Shown piece after piece: positions 1 through 11,978 of a stretch of DNA of 64,000 nt. The translations under genes and the position numbers were made by a program. Below the pieces are notes generated by a model, which worked only from the letters and a program-made list of their open reading frames with translations, was not told the DNA's origin and searched no databases. Positions within the stretch are counted from its first letter, which is position 1. Every line of letters begins with the position of its first letter. The DNA lies in the NCBI GenBank assembly GCA_022432975.1, contig CM039516.1, positions 29,962,051 to 30,026,050 of the forward strand, written 5' to 3'. Source of the stretch: Begonia masoniana. Its lineage: Eukaryota; Streptophyta; Magnoliopsida; Cucurbitales; Begoniaceae.

Positions 1-994
1 TATGAGAATTCAGTTAAGGGTATAACGAGGGAGCTCGTCATTGTAGCTTATAATGAAATGTGATGTTTATAAGATCTTATTCACAAGGGAATCAGGATCT
101 TAAGAGGGTAGTGACTTTGGCTCCCAAATGAACTCGTTAAGCCCTTGAAGTATTTTGTTGAGATAATTGCAAAATATAATATTGGAATTTTAGTTGAGAA
201 GCCTACACCGAAATAGTCGTCAACAATAGGTGAGTTGCTCAAGAAAGTACGTGACCAAGAAATACTATTGATGAAATAGTTATGACGGATCATTCGGATC
301 ATTACTAGAGATAAGGTAGAAATGGAGTGGGCGTGCATTCTGACTATGGACAGAGTCGATGAGATTGTGCAGAAGTTTGAGTTACAGCCCAGGAGTTGGA
401 GGAAATTTTAGGCATTCAATCTAGTTGGAGTTAGGAAGCTTAGATATAGCTATGATCTAAAGGAACAGCTGAGGAAAGACCTCGATGGAAGAAAACTTTA
501 AAGTTTGCTTCATTAGGAAACCGGGGACTGGAATTAAGCCTTGGTTAAGGAAGCCCAAATATAAGGCCAAGTCAGAAGGGTAAGGAAGTTTAACTTATGG
601 ATGATTAAGTGGAAGCCAACGTATATGTAAATTATTTATGTGCATATAAATGCAGTTGGTTATTCAAATTGGAGACTTAGGAATTTATTAGCATGCGAGG
701 CATAACCAAGGACGTGATTATTCAAATCAAATACAGTGGATGTGGTCAGGAGGCTAATGTTGCATCATTTAATTTTAGGGATTTTGGTTTAGAACCCATA
801 GAGATTGACCCTAAGTTTGGATAGAATCGAAGTTCTTAAAGGAAAATTTGATTTTGAGAGATGGAGGGAAGAGACTCGAAAGAACAGAATGATTGTAAGT
901 CAAGGTATAAGGCTGCAAGACGTGAGACGATAATATCAAGGACTATAAGCTAAGTCAAATTTTGAAGACAAAATTTTAAATAAGGTGGATGGAA
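1..994 (+). mobile_element. 3' part of internal region of a long-LTR retrotransposon, ends in polypurine tract
   Basis: No frame stays open over a recognisable protein, so this is either a non-coding (LARD-like) or a heavily decayed internal region. It ends with the layout usual for plant Ty3/gypsy elements: GAAGACAAAATTTT, then a purine-rich tract AAGGTGGATGGAA at 982-994, then TGTAAC as the first bases of the 3' LTR at 995. The same layout is seen on the minus strand at 51269-51290 in the complete element L9. The 5' LTR and the left TSD lie outside the window. Seen: polypurine tract and LTR junction. Inferred: LARD nature, by comparison with L9. Confidence 0.6.
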
Positions 995-1300
995 TGTAAC
1001 AGCCGGTTTTACGAGTTTTTGATTTTCCGCTAAACAATGGTATTTTCATAAATATATCAAATTAAGTCCGTTTTGCAAACAAAAAATTTTATTGGAGCCC
1101 TATGAATAAACTAGAGTATCTGGAGGAATAAGGGAATTTTTGGAGATGTAATGCCCGATTTATGAGTTTTGATATTTCTCGTAATATAAAGAGTATTTTA
1201 GTAAAAATAGCAACCTAGGTCCGTTTTGTGAACAAAAAGTTTTATTAAAGCCCTAGTAATAAATCAGAATTTGTGGTAAAACAAAGAAATTTGGAGAAAC
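995..1300 (+). repeat. Diverged tandem duplication of the LTR 5' terminus
   Basis: Two units of about 150 bp. Each starts TGTAAC/TGTAAT and carries CCGTTTTG, AACAAAAA and a GCCCTA..AATAAA stretch in the same order. A similar duplication lies at the homologous end of L2 (about 10130-10385, minus orientation), with two copies of the CAAAACGGAC word. It may have arisen by misaligned recombination at LTR ends. Confidence 0.6.
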
Positions 1301-2771
1301 CGAATCTATAGCTAAATAATGAACTAAGTGAATAATTAAACAGAAAGGGCAAAATAGTAATTTTGCATGTCAAAATTCATTAAAAATCACATTACCCCTC
1401 TCTTCTCCCACACTCAACAAAATTCTCCAGAGAGAACTTCTTCTCTAGCGATTTCTCCATTGCCCCTACGGCTCTCCACGATTCATCACCGATTTTCCCT
1501 TCGATCAACTCTGGTTCTTCACGTTTTCTTCTCCAAGAAGCATTCTAGGTAAGATTCTATGCTTTTGGATAGTTGGTTCTCGATTTCTAGGGTTTAAACG
1601 GTTAGGATTTCATTTAGAGTTTTACCGAAATAGCTGGGTTATGTTAGAAACGGCTAGGTTTACCCTATTTATGACTTTTGTGGATGTATTTGCAATTATT
1701 GGAAGTAGTTAGGCAGTATTAATGTTTGAATTGCAAATTTGGAGGTTGGAAACTTGGGAAAACTCCATTAATGGAGGTTTTGTTATTCTTGAGCGCGAAT
1801 TGCTTGATGAAATGCCCGAGAGAAGTAAATTAGAATTTTAGGAAATTTCCTTTAGCTAGGAGCTTCGTTAGTTTTTGAAATTTGATTGTTTAGTCCTGGT
1901 TTTAATAAACAATGTTATGAATTGTTTTAGGTGAACAACGCTCGTGGACGGAGCTCAGTGCGCTAAGGACACGAGGTAAATATTTGTGACTTGTTTGGCC
2001 GATCCGGCCTACACTATAAGAGAGTCTCTTGATCGAGGATTTGTTGACTTCATTGCTTTAGCGTAGGTTGGATGGGTAGTTAGGATGTTTATGATTATAG
2101 CACGTCTTTCCTAAGTTTTATGCATTATTTCTTACTTTCTAATGATTAATGCATTGTTCATGCTCACGCATCATAGTTTTCGAAAAAGCATGAAAACGAA
2201 TTTTCCGCACTATGCTTTCATGAAAAGAAACGATTAATAACAGATAAGAATGTATGTAATCATGGTCATGTCGGGGTGGGGTTCAGACATGACTTTCCTG
2301 AGAGGAGGAGCATGTTTTCCCCTAGTAGATGAAAAGGGCTATGTAACCGCCAGATGTGTCCTCTCCATCTGGTGAGAGTCAACCCCCGGTGATACCCTAT
2401 GTTATGTAATGAAAGAATGAAAATGAACGCATGATTTTACAAATAGCATATGCATAGCATGCATTCTCATTTACATAGATTTACTGAGCACTTAGCTCAT
2501 AGAATGTCTCTATGGTGTAGGTGATATTGAAACAGGTGAGGACGATGTTCCTCTACTCGAAGAGCACACTGATTGAAGAAGGGTGCCCGTGGGAGTGCGC
2601 TGGGCAGTCGAGGCGACTTTTAACCCATGGAGACGATGTATAGGTGTTTTAAGTACATTAGGTGGATAAAGGTATATATATAAGGGTAATTTTAGGAGAA
2701 TCTTGAAACTAGTTAACGATAATGATTGATAACGGTTTTCTGGATAATCTTGTAGGAAAATGTACGCAAAG

Positions 2772-4157
2772 TAGGGGTGTACAAAACCCACCCGGACCGA
2801 TGAACCAGACCAGAACCGAACTATTTGGTCCGGTTCTGGTCGGTTTTTGTTTTTAAAAAAATAAATTTCGGTTCTGCTTGAGCAGAATGGAAATATTTGG
2901 TTCGGTTTTCGAGTTTATTGACAAAAACCTGAAAAGCCGAACCGGACCACGTAAGAAAGGAAGAAAAGAAAAAATCTGCAGAAATTGAACCTAATTTTTC
3001 ATTTCTGTCGAAACATCAGAGGAGAGGGGAGAGCCAGAGAGGAGGGTTGTCTCGCGCTCACCGTCGCTGTCGCCGTCGCCGAAATCGAAGCCGAAGCCCC
3101 GAAGCCCCGAAGCCTAATCTTTAGTTCAACGTCAATCTTCTCTCTCAGCCGTCGCCGACGCCTTCAATCTGAATCGGAGCTCTTTGGACTCTGAGTAAGT
3201 ACCAACAACAGCTATTCATTTCCTCGACGGCAGCATCGCCTTTTGGGACAAAGAAGTGTTTGGAATCTATGTATTTTATTGTTCCTACAATCGCCCATTA
3301 TCGCAACGGGGAGAAGATCTGACTTGGGGATGAATCAAGGAGGATTCCTTCTGTAGAGGTGATTGGAAAATCTGGGCCATATTCAAATCCGCCGTTGACC
3401 AATAAGTTTCCTGCATTTTACCCAGAAGATTAGAAAATCCTTAAATTTAAACTTTTTGCCAGCAATCTTACCACTTTCTTGAGCGAGAGTTTTCATGGTT
3501 TTGAGAAGAAGATTATCAATCACCGGCCAGCAAACGGAGCTGGAATTAGAATCCAGATCTTGGCTTTCTATGACTAGATTTACGGCTTCCCCCTCACCCC
3601 AGTTGCCCAAGTAATGGCCATAGCTTTCCCATTCTTCCTTTCCATATTTCTGTTTAAAAATGAAGATTCACCGAGAGCATTTGTTTGTGTTAGTTTGCCA
3701 GCATATTGTAATTTCATTTTGCTCTTTTTGTTGCTGTTTTTTTGATGATTTAGTTGTTTTTTTTGTTGTTGGTTCTGTTTTGGCCTCGATGTTCCAGTGA
3801 ATTTGCTGTTTTTGTGATGATATAGTTGTTTTTGTTGTTTTTGTTTGTTGTTTTTGCTGTTGTTGCTGTTTTGGCAGATGTTTCAGCTTTGCTGTTTTTG
3901 TTGCTGTGTTGGGATGATTTACAGTAAATCATTTGTTGTTGTTGTTTTTGTTTATGTTAATTTGGTATTACTTTCTTTGTTAGATTAATAGGAAAACCGG
4001 AACCGGACCAGAACCAGAACTGAATTTCTGGTTCAGTTCTGGTCTGAGCCTTAAAAAAATTTTGATGGTACTGATCCTAAAAATGAAAAACCGAATATTA
4101 TTGGTCCAGTCCTAATTTTTCTCAAAATCGGACCGGACCGGACCACGTACACCCCTA
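2772..4157. mobile_element. hAT-type non-autonomous DNA transposon inserted in L1
   Basis: Terminal inverted repeats TAGGGGTGTAC (2772-2782) and GTACACCCCTA (4147-4157) are flanked by a perfect 8-bp TSD, ACGCAAAG (2764-2771 and 4158-4165). An 8-bp TSD with T/CAGGGGTG-type ends is the hAT superfamily signature. Both subterminal parts are rich in CCGGTTCTGG/GGTTCGGTT words. There is no transposase frame. The middle, about 2990-3200, is GC-rich and reads like a leader plus short exon ending in a donor-like site (CTGAG/TAAGTACC near 3192), possibly captured host sequence. 3720-3960 is a low-complexity T/TTG stretch. TSD and termini are certain; the captured-gene idea is weak. Confidence 0.85.
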
Positions 4158-4500
4158 ACGCAAAGACAGGTTTTTATGTTAATGCTATGGCATTAAGATG
4201 CATAGGAAATGATGATTTTATTTCGAAAGTTTACTGGAACTGCTTGGATATTTTTAAACTCGTAGGGATATGCTCAGTTTTTAAATGGATCCACGCAGTT
4301 CGTTTTTATGAAATTTTGCTACATTTTCTAATACGTTTCGAGTAGGTTTTTGGGTGATTGATGAAATGGAAAAATGTATGAGGGTAGATGAGTTATTACG
4401 TTGAATTTGTAACTGAGTGTTGGCTGATGAAGGGAAATGGTTGAGGAAGAAAATTGTGAAGTGTGTGAGGTGTGCAGGGTGTTAAAGAAAAAGAAGGCAG

Positions 4501-4690
4501 CTCTCTGGAATTCGGATTCCAGAGAGCATGCCGAACGATCGCCAAAAGGGGCGATCGATCGGTCAGCTCGGCTACGTTCTGGAAGAAATTCTAGGGCGCT
4601 AGTCGATCGATCGCTAGAAACGGGCGATCGATCGGCTAGCAAGGCCAAACGTTCTAGAATTTCCATAACGCTGGCCGATCGATCGGCTGT
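4501..4690. repeat. Palindrome-rich block in L1 (hairpin plus reiterated CGATCGATCG)
   Basis: Starts with a perfect inverted repeat, 11-bp arms CTCTCTGGAAT/ATTCCAGAGAG around TCGG (4501-4526). Four copies of CGATCGATCG follow, plus single CGATCG words. Blocks of the same kind occupy the same relative position, between the acceptor-like site and the LTR end, in L4, L7 and L9. Confidence 0.75.
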
Positions 4691-4909
4691 TAAAAGTTGG
4701 GCAATTTTGCCCCTTGCCGCGACTGAATGCTGATTTCTTTCTTTGATTTATGTTAAATATATAAATGATTTCCTTAAATGAATTTTCAAATGATGCTATC
4801 GACCGTGACTTCGATTGGAGTTTTCAAAGTCAAAATTTGCTCAATGTTTAAAAATGAAAAATTCTACGAAAAATATTAAGGGTATAGGATCTGGGTTCGT
4901 TACACATAC

Positions 4910-5560
4910 AGGGCAATCAATCAGTTAAGGAATATCTCACGGAATTTGAGACACTCAAAATTTATGGAGGATTAGAAGAACCTAAGGAACATGTGACAGC
5001 TATGTTTATACGTGGACTAAACTGAGAAATTAGAGACACGGTGGAGTTGCACCCACTGGATTCATTGGATATGGTCATACAGTTGGCCTTAAAGGTTGAG
5101 ATACAACTTAAGAGGAAGAAGAAAACCAACTATGCCCCCAAGTTTACCCCTAAACCATAAGAAAACAACAAGGCTACCACTAAGTTTGATGGAAAAAGCC
5201 TTTTACTAGTAATTGGCCTCCTAAAGATACAAGTAGCAAGTTTGTCAGATAAGATACCAACAAACCAAAAACATGTGACATCAAGTTATTCAAGGTTTAG
5301 GTTTGGGTTATTATATGGCTGAGTGTCCAAACCGTCGTACCATGGTAATCAAGGATGCCACTGGAGAACTTGAAAGTGAGGACGAGCATAAAGAAGTAGA
5401 AATGGAGGAAAGAAGTAAATCTGACGATGAAGTTTTTCATGCTCTAGAAAGATCTCTATTGAGGTCATTTGTCGAGTCTTCATGTCAAAGAACCCGAAGG
5501 AAGACTGTCAACATGAAAACATCTTTCACAGTCGATGTTTTGTCAATGATAAGTTGTGTT
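4910..5560 (+). pseudogene. Ty3/gypsy gag remnant
   Basis: Frames read QGNQSVKEYLTEFETLKIYG, then MFIRGLN, stop, EIRDTVELHPLD and QLALKVEIQLKRKKK, the usual end of the plant gypsy capsid domain. In-frame stops follow RGLN and KFTPKP. A zinc-knuckle remnant, GYYMAECPNRR, at about 5303-5340 keeps only the last part of the CCHC pattern, because the first cysteines are lost to substitutions. Gag forms the virus-like particle; this copy cannot. The N-terminal part of gag lies left of the window, beyond L1's parent element. Confidence 0.75.
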
Positions 5561-6165
5561 CATTAATAATCGACGGAGGAAGTTGTACCAACGTAGCTTC
5601 CAAGGACATAGTCACTAAATTAGGTCTAGAGACTACCACACAACCTCAACCCCTATAATTTAAGATGGTTAGATGACAGGGATGACGTTAAAGTAACCAA
5701 GCAAGTGACTATCGAATTCACTATGAGAAAGTATAAGAATTCTGTCCTTTATGACGTGTTTCCAATGAATGCGAGCCACCTACTTTTAGGACGACCATGA
5801 CAATATGACAAAAAGGTAAACCATAACGGATTTTTAAACAAATACTCCTTGAAGTTTGGAGGTAAAACAATTAGACTAGCATCTATGACACTCTAACAAA
5901 TAGCTAACGAAGATATTACTAGAAGAGAAGAGAAAAACAAGGCAAGTCTCTTCATGACCAAAGGAAAACTAGAAGCATCTATGCTAAAAAGAGATTATTT
6001 TATCATGGTTATGTTTAAAGATATAGTTTGGAATTAGGAGACATATCTATTTCTGTATAAAAATTACTCAAGTAATTTCAAATTATTTTTCCCATGGAGA
6101 TACCACTAGGATTACCACCTCTACAGGGTATAGAACACCAGATAGATTTACAACCAGAGGTTATG
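5560..6165 (+). pseudogene. Ty3/gypsy aspartic protease and start of reverse transcriptase (remnant)
   Basis: LIIDGGSCTNVAS at 5559-5597 is the protease active-site loop (DGGS, in place of the more usual D-S/T-G). Further on, DVFPMNASHLLLGRP near 5755-5800 is the flap/ILG-type motif. A stop follows GRP, and later frames shift. At 6085-6160 another frame reads LPPLQGIEHQIDLQPEV, the conserved entry to the RT domain. It is broken by L2 and resumes at 10386 as LPNRPAYRMN. The protease would cut gag-pol; here it is dead through stops and frameshifts. Confidence 0.75.
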
Positions 6166-9100
6166 TGTGACGACCCCAACCCGATCAGGGCCGCCACGGA
6201 CTTGCCGTGACATAATCATTACCTAAGCCCTCGTATTTTTTGCATAAACTTTTTCATTTTTACTTTAAACATAACCCAAAACCCTTAAACAAACTAACCC
6301 TAACGTAACCTTAACTTTAAACTCTCGTAACCACGTGAATTTTTCTTTTTATATCACTCATAACGTTTCGACTTCTAAACCATTAAATTGAAGTCTCGGA
6401 TTGTTGAAATCCCTTAAAATCACTCATTCCTCGATCATCAAAACATGACACTAATATAACCTACAATTTCAGATAAATTCAAGAAAACAAACTGCATGGA
6501 TCGCTCTAAAAATCGAGCTTATCCTTACCTGTTAAAAATAACCCAAGCAGTTCCAGTATATTTCTAAAATTAAGACTCTACATTCTAAACAATCTACTAC
6601 CACTACATATACATCAAAACTCGACTATTCATACATCTTTCTATCAAAACATTCAATCTACATACTTAAACACTTTGATGCTTTCACAAACAAAACCGAA
6701 TCAAATCCTCAAAACATACATCGAGCATAAGCACTAAATTCCCTAAAACATCATCAAGGACATACATTAACAAATCATTCAAAATAGTACTACTTCAAAC
6801 CTATATCCACTATAAAATTTCCTGAATATTAAACTTAAATATACACCCTAAAATCCATCACCTTTCTAACCAACAAAACTAACTCACATCCATTCGCCAC
6901 CAAAACAGTTCGGGGCACACCATCGGATCATCTAGCCAAACCAAAACACACCCCGTCGCCACGAGCACCATCCGTCGACCACCTATCTTTGTCATCGAGT
7001 CACACCTGTCACCTACATCATGCAACATAAACAGTAAGCCCTAATGCGTTAGTAAGGGGATTGCACTATATGATTTAAAACATTTTACTTAAAATATGCA
7101 GTTTCTACAGTTTCATCGTACATAATCATTTCGTTTCGTTCATCGTTCATATTCATTTCGTTTCGTTTCGTCATACATATCATTTCATTTGTTTCATCAT
7201 ACATATTCCATATTCATTTCATTTCGTTTCATCATACATATTCATTTCATTTCGTTTCATCATACATATTCATTTCATTTCGTTTCATCATACATATTCA
7301 TTTCATTTCGTTTCATCATACATATTCATTTCATTTCGTTTCATCATACATATTCATTTCATTTCGTTTCATCATACATATTCATTTCATTTCGTTTCAT
7401 CATACATATTCATTTCATTTCGTTTCATCATACATATTCATTTCATTTCGTTTCATCATACATATTCATTTCATTTCGTTTCATCATACATATTCATTTC
7501 ATTTCGTTTCATCATACATATTCATTTCATTTCGTTTCATCATACATATTCATTTCATTTCGTTTCATCATACATATTCATTTCATTTCGTTTCATCATA
7601 CATATTCATTTCATTTCGTTTCATCATACATATTCATTTCATTTCGTTTCATCATACATATTCATTTCATTTCGTTTCATCATACATATTCATTTCATTT
7701 CGTTTCATCATACATATTCATTTCATTTCGTTTCATCATACATATTCATTTCATTTCGTTTCATCATACATATTCATTTCATTTCGTTTCATCATACATA
7801 TTCATTTCATTTCGTTTCATCATACATATTCATTTCATTTCGTTTCATCATACATATTCATTTCATTTCGTTTCATCATACATATTCATTTCATTTCGTT
7901 TCATCATACATATTCATTTCATTTCGTTTCATCATACATATTCATTTCATTTCGTTTCATCATACATATTCATTTCATTTCGTTTCATCATACATATTCA
8001 TTTCATTTCGTTTCATCATACATATTCATTTCATTTCGTTTCATCATACATATTCATTTCATTTCGTTTCATCATACATATTCATTTCATTTCGTTTCAT
8101 CATACATATTCATTTCATTTCGTTTCATCATACATATTCATTTCATTTCGTTTCATCATACATATTCATTTCATTTCGTTTCATCATACATATTCATTTC
8201 ATTTCGTTTCATCATACATATTCATTTCATTTCGTTTCATCATACATATTCATTTCATTTCGTTTCATCATACATATTCATTTCATTTCGTTTCATCATA
8301 CATATTCATTTCATTTCGTTTCATCATACATATTCATTTCATTTCGTTTCATCATACATATTCATTTCATTTCGTTTCATCATACATATTCATTTCATTT
8401 CGTTTCATCATACATATTCATTTCATTTCGTTTCATCATACATATTCATTTCATTTCGTTTCATCATACATATTCATTTCATTTCGTTTCATCATACATA
8501 TTCATTTCATTTCGTTTCATCATACATATTCATTTCATTTCGTTTCATCATACATATTCATTTCATTTCGTTTCATCATACATATTCATTTCATTTCGTT
8601 TCATCATACATATTCATTTCATTTCGTTTCATCATACATATTCATTTCATTTCGTTTCATCATACATATTCATTTCATTTCGTTTCATCATACATATTCA
8701 TTTCATTTCGTACTTTCTCCATCTCTAGAGTTCCACATATAAATCTTTACCTGAAGGGTGAACACTTCCCTCAGATATCATACGTTTTTTGGACGTTCCA
8801 CAATTTACATCTGAGGGGTGAACCACTTCCCTCAGACACTTTACATTTTCGTTTTACATCGTTGTCGTTTCTACGTTTAAATCATGAAATCCTATGCTAA
8901 AACATTTTCGTACTTTTTCTAAAACATGATGCATGAGAAATCTATGTACGACATATCATCAAAACATATCATCAAACCATATTATCAAACAATTTCACTC
9001 CGGTACATGGACTATTACTATTCTTAACGAACTTCACAAACAACTAACATTCTAAGTACCCGACTCATTAATCTGCCACATTCAAAGCAGAAAACCTACA

Positions 9101-10385
9101 GTGACACGATGTAGGGCCTTAAGGGCCGGAAGCCTAACATCCACTTACCTGGCGTCCGTTAGCACGCCGTGAGCACCGTCCAAAGGTCGTCTCCACCTAA
9201 AGCATTTCACAATTAAGGCATTAAAACGATCCTAAATAAATGAACTCTAAACTAACTAAGTCTCTAGCCAAATCCAACTAAAACCTAATTAAATGGGCCA
9301 CTAATTTGGGTTCGGTAAAAACCGACCCGAAACTCAAACGCGCGTAACTTTTGCGTCGGTTATCGGAATCGAACGATTCCAGCGGCCACGTACTCCTCTA
9401 ATAACCTATTTTAATCTGTCAAGAGGAATTTTAAAACAAATAATCGGAACTAGGTCAAAAAGGGCAAAACCCGAACTGCCCCTTTTTCCCAAAATTTCAC
9501 TTTTTCAATTTTTTATCAAAACTCTCTCAATTCCTCACTAATCTATCCTCCTAACATCCAATTAACATAATCTAATAAGAAAACTCGGAATCCCACACGA
9601 AAAACCCGAGCTCCAAAAACCTAGCCCTCGATTTTTCCCCAAATCCGAGCTCCTCATTGCTCGGCAATCCATGCCAGCACCGAGCTCGGCCAATTGACGC
9701 TGAAAGCAACCAAAAAGGGCCGGTGGACGGAGCTCAATCGAGCTTGCCACTGTCGGCCATGAACAGAACGAAAACAGGGAAGAAACTCAACCTGTTTTCG
9801 GTCGGGTCTGGCGCGGAGAAGGCCGAACCGAGCTCTGGTTCAGGTCGCCGGAGTTCGCTCGTCTGAACGGTGGTCGGAGCCGTGGTCGCCGTCGGAGGGT
9901 AGCGCGTCTCCCTCTCTATCGTCGGGGCTCGCTTGGCGTCGGGGTGGAATGGCTTCATCGTGAAGCCATTCAACTTTTGTATAAAAATTATAAATAAAAA
10001 TTATAATTTTTCTTTTACTTATCAAATTACTTAAATGCCCCTCCATCAATTCTATGCTTAATTCTTCAATTAGTCCATCGATTCGGTTTCTCTGCAATTT
10101 CCTTATTTCTCCAAATATTCCAATTTAATCTTAGAGTTCTAACAAAACTCACCGTTCACAAAACGGACTTATTTTGCTATTTTTACGAATTAACAAACTA
10201 AAAGGCTAAAACGGGAACTCTAGCATTACTCTTTCGATTTGGACTTCTAAAATTTCACTTATTCTTCTACAAATCCCCATAAATTTTTAGGGTCCTAATA
10301 AAACTATCCGCTCGCAAAACGGACCTAATTTACTTATTTACGAAAATAGCCTTGGAGCGGAAACCCGAAAAACTCGGGTGTTACA
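6166..10385 (-). mobile_element. L2: 4.2-kb solo LTR with a large 28-bp array
   Basis: TGTGACGACCCC to ACTCGGGTGTTACA, with a perfect TSD TTATG (6161-6165, 10386-10390). In sense (minus): leader hairpin GAATGGCTTCA/TGAAGCCATTC with a 3-nt loop (9971-9947), 48-nt exon-like block 9149-9196, donor at 9148/9149, H1 GGCC..GGCC (9115-9127), CCTACATCGT (9106-9115), H2-like 7035-7051, acceptor GATGTAG/GTGAC at 7013/7012. The intron-like stretch 7013-9148 (2136 bp) contains the 28-bp array. There is no gag-pol and no second LTR, so it is a solo LTR. It is inserted in the RT coding of the host gypsy, antisense to it. Confidence 0.85.
7209..8709. repeat. 28-bp tandem array, about 53 copies
   Basis: The unit, written on the plus strand, is TTCATTTCATTTCGTTTCAT plus CATACATA, essentially identical over 1.5 kb. 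Degenerate units precede it at 7124-7208. Because 28 is not a multiple of 3 and the unit lacks stops, it gives a long open frame with a 28-residue period; this is a by-product, not a gene. In LTR sense the unit is purine-rich (GAAAC/GAAAT words). It sits at the same place between H1 and H2 where L3, L5, L7 and L10 have other arrays. Confidence 0.95.
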
Positions 10386-10978
10386 TTATGTTACCTAACC
10401 GACCAGCCTACAGGATGAATGTAACGACCCGGGGAGGATCGCCACGAATATCTTGACTTTACATAAAACTTTAATTCATATTTGAACTCTTTTCTTCTTC
10501 TCTGTTTCTTATTTTTTATAACAGTATACCTAACAGGCTTAAAGACTTCAACTTAACGGATGAGAAATTAGTCCCTCGTACATGCTTCCAATCGACGTAC
10601 AAGTTGCATGGGTCTGCATGCATCAACCGATAGACACTGCGTCTTCCGGATGGCACGAGCACCCCACATGACTCATTTAAACACCTATCGGCAGATGCGA
10701 ATACTTGCATCGACCGACGATCACGTGCATCTCGTGTGATCAGTTTAAAACATCTACCGATAGACATGTGAAATTCACGTGTTCATTTAAGACATCTTCC
10801 GATAGCTTACAAGCTCTATATCATCCGATCACTAAACGACAAATTATTATTTACATCATCCGGCGAGGAAATATACTTCATCTTCCGGTGAAATAGGGAA
10901 ACATCATCCGATGAACATGTGTTCCCCACATGCATAATTAAAACATGACCCGGTCACTAAACGATAAGAAAACCCTCA

Positions 10979-11978
10979 CATCGTCCGATGGCTAAACACT
11001 CTACATCTGCCGATCGCTAGACGACAAAATAGCACTTTCATCATCCGATGGCTAAACACTCTACATCTGCCGATCACTAGACGACAAAATAGCACTTTCA
11101 TCATCCGATGGCTAAACACTCTACATCTGCCGATCACTAGACGACAAAATAGCACTTTCATCATCCGATGGCTAAACACTCTACATCTGCCGATCACTAG
11201 ACGACAAAATAGCACTTTCATCATCCGATGGCTAAACACTCTACATCTGCCGATCACTAGACGACAAAATAGCACTTTCATCATCCGATGGCTAAACACT
11301 CTACATCTGCCGATCACTAGACGACAAAATAGCACTTTCATCATCCGATGGCTAAACACTCTACATCTGCCGATCACTAGACGACAAAATAGCACTTTCA
11401 TCATCCGATGGCTAAACACTCTACATCTGCCGATCACTAGACGACAAAATAGCACTTTCATCATCCGATGGCTAAACACTCTACATCTGCCGATCACTAG
11501 ACGACAAAATAGCACTTTCATCATCCGATGGCTAAACACTCTACATCTGCCGATCACTAGACGACAAAATAGCACTTTCATCATCCGATGGCTAAACACT
11601 CTACATCTGCCGATCACTAGACGACAAAATAGCACTTTCATCATCCGATGGCTAAACACTCTACATCTGCCGATCACTAGACGACAAAATAGCACTTTCA
11701 TCATCCGATGGCTAAACACTCTACATCTGCCGATCACTAGACGACAAAATAGCACTTTCATCATCCGATGGCTAAACACTCTACATCTGCCGATCACTAG
11801 ACGACAAAATAGCACTTTCATCATCCGATGGCTAAACACTCTACATCTGCCGATCACTAGACGACAAAATAGCACTTTCATCATCCGATGGCTAAACACT
11901 CTACATCTGCCGATCACTAGACGACAAAATAGCACTTTCATCATCCGATGGCTAAACACTCTACATCCGCCGATGAAG
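10979..11978. repeat. 60-bp tandem array, about 16.5 copies, in L3
   Basis: A first slightly variant unit at 10979 is followed by 15 units (11041-11940) that look identical, then a partial unit. Each contains CATCCGATGGCTAAAC, CATCTGCCGATCACTAGACG and ACAAAATAGCACTTT. The 355-codon frame on the minus strand over it is a by-product of the 60-bp (20-codon) period. L5 has about four diverged units of the same ancestry at 24812-25075, so this is lineage-specific expansion. It is not a CRISPR array: units are contiguous, with no variable spacers. Confidence 0.95.

Larger units (their letters stand above)
995..4904 (+). mobile_element. L1: 3' LTR of long-LTR retrotransposon (net about 2.5 kb)
   Basis: Begins TGTAACAGCC directly after a polypurine tract and ends GGGTTCGTTACA, followed by CATAC at 4905-4909; the matching left TSD is outside the window. 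The first about 150 bp are duplicated (995-1146 and 1147 to about 1300). Leader signals in sense: donor TCTAG/GTAAG at 1548/1549, acceptor TTTTAG/GTG at 1930/1931, 45-nt block 1931-1975, second donor 1975/1976, H1 GGCC..GGCC 1997-2009, CCTACACTAT 2008-2017, H2 TGAGC..GCTCA 2485-2499, acceptor GGTGTAG/GTG at 2520/2521. A hAT-type element fills 2772-4157, and a CGATCGATCG block lies at 4535-4690. The inserted parent sits in the gag of the host gypsy element, whose coding resumes at 4910. Confidence 0.8.

Noticed and set aside
7189..8742. 517-codon open frame on the plus strand
   Set aside because: It is the 28-bp array read in a stop-free way (period 28 residues), antisense to the LTR; no start context or homology.
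10979..11978. CRISPR-like regular repeat
   Set aside because: Units are contiguous and identical without unique spacers, no cas genes, and the context is a plant LTR.
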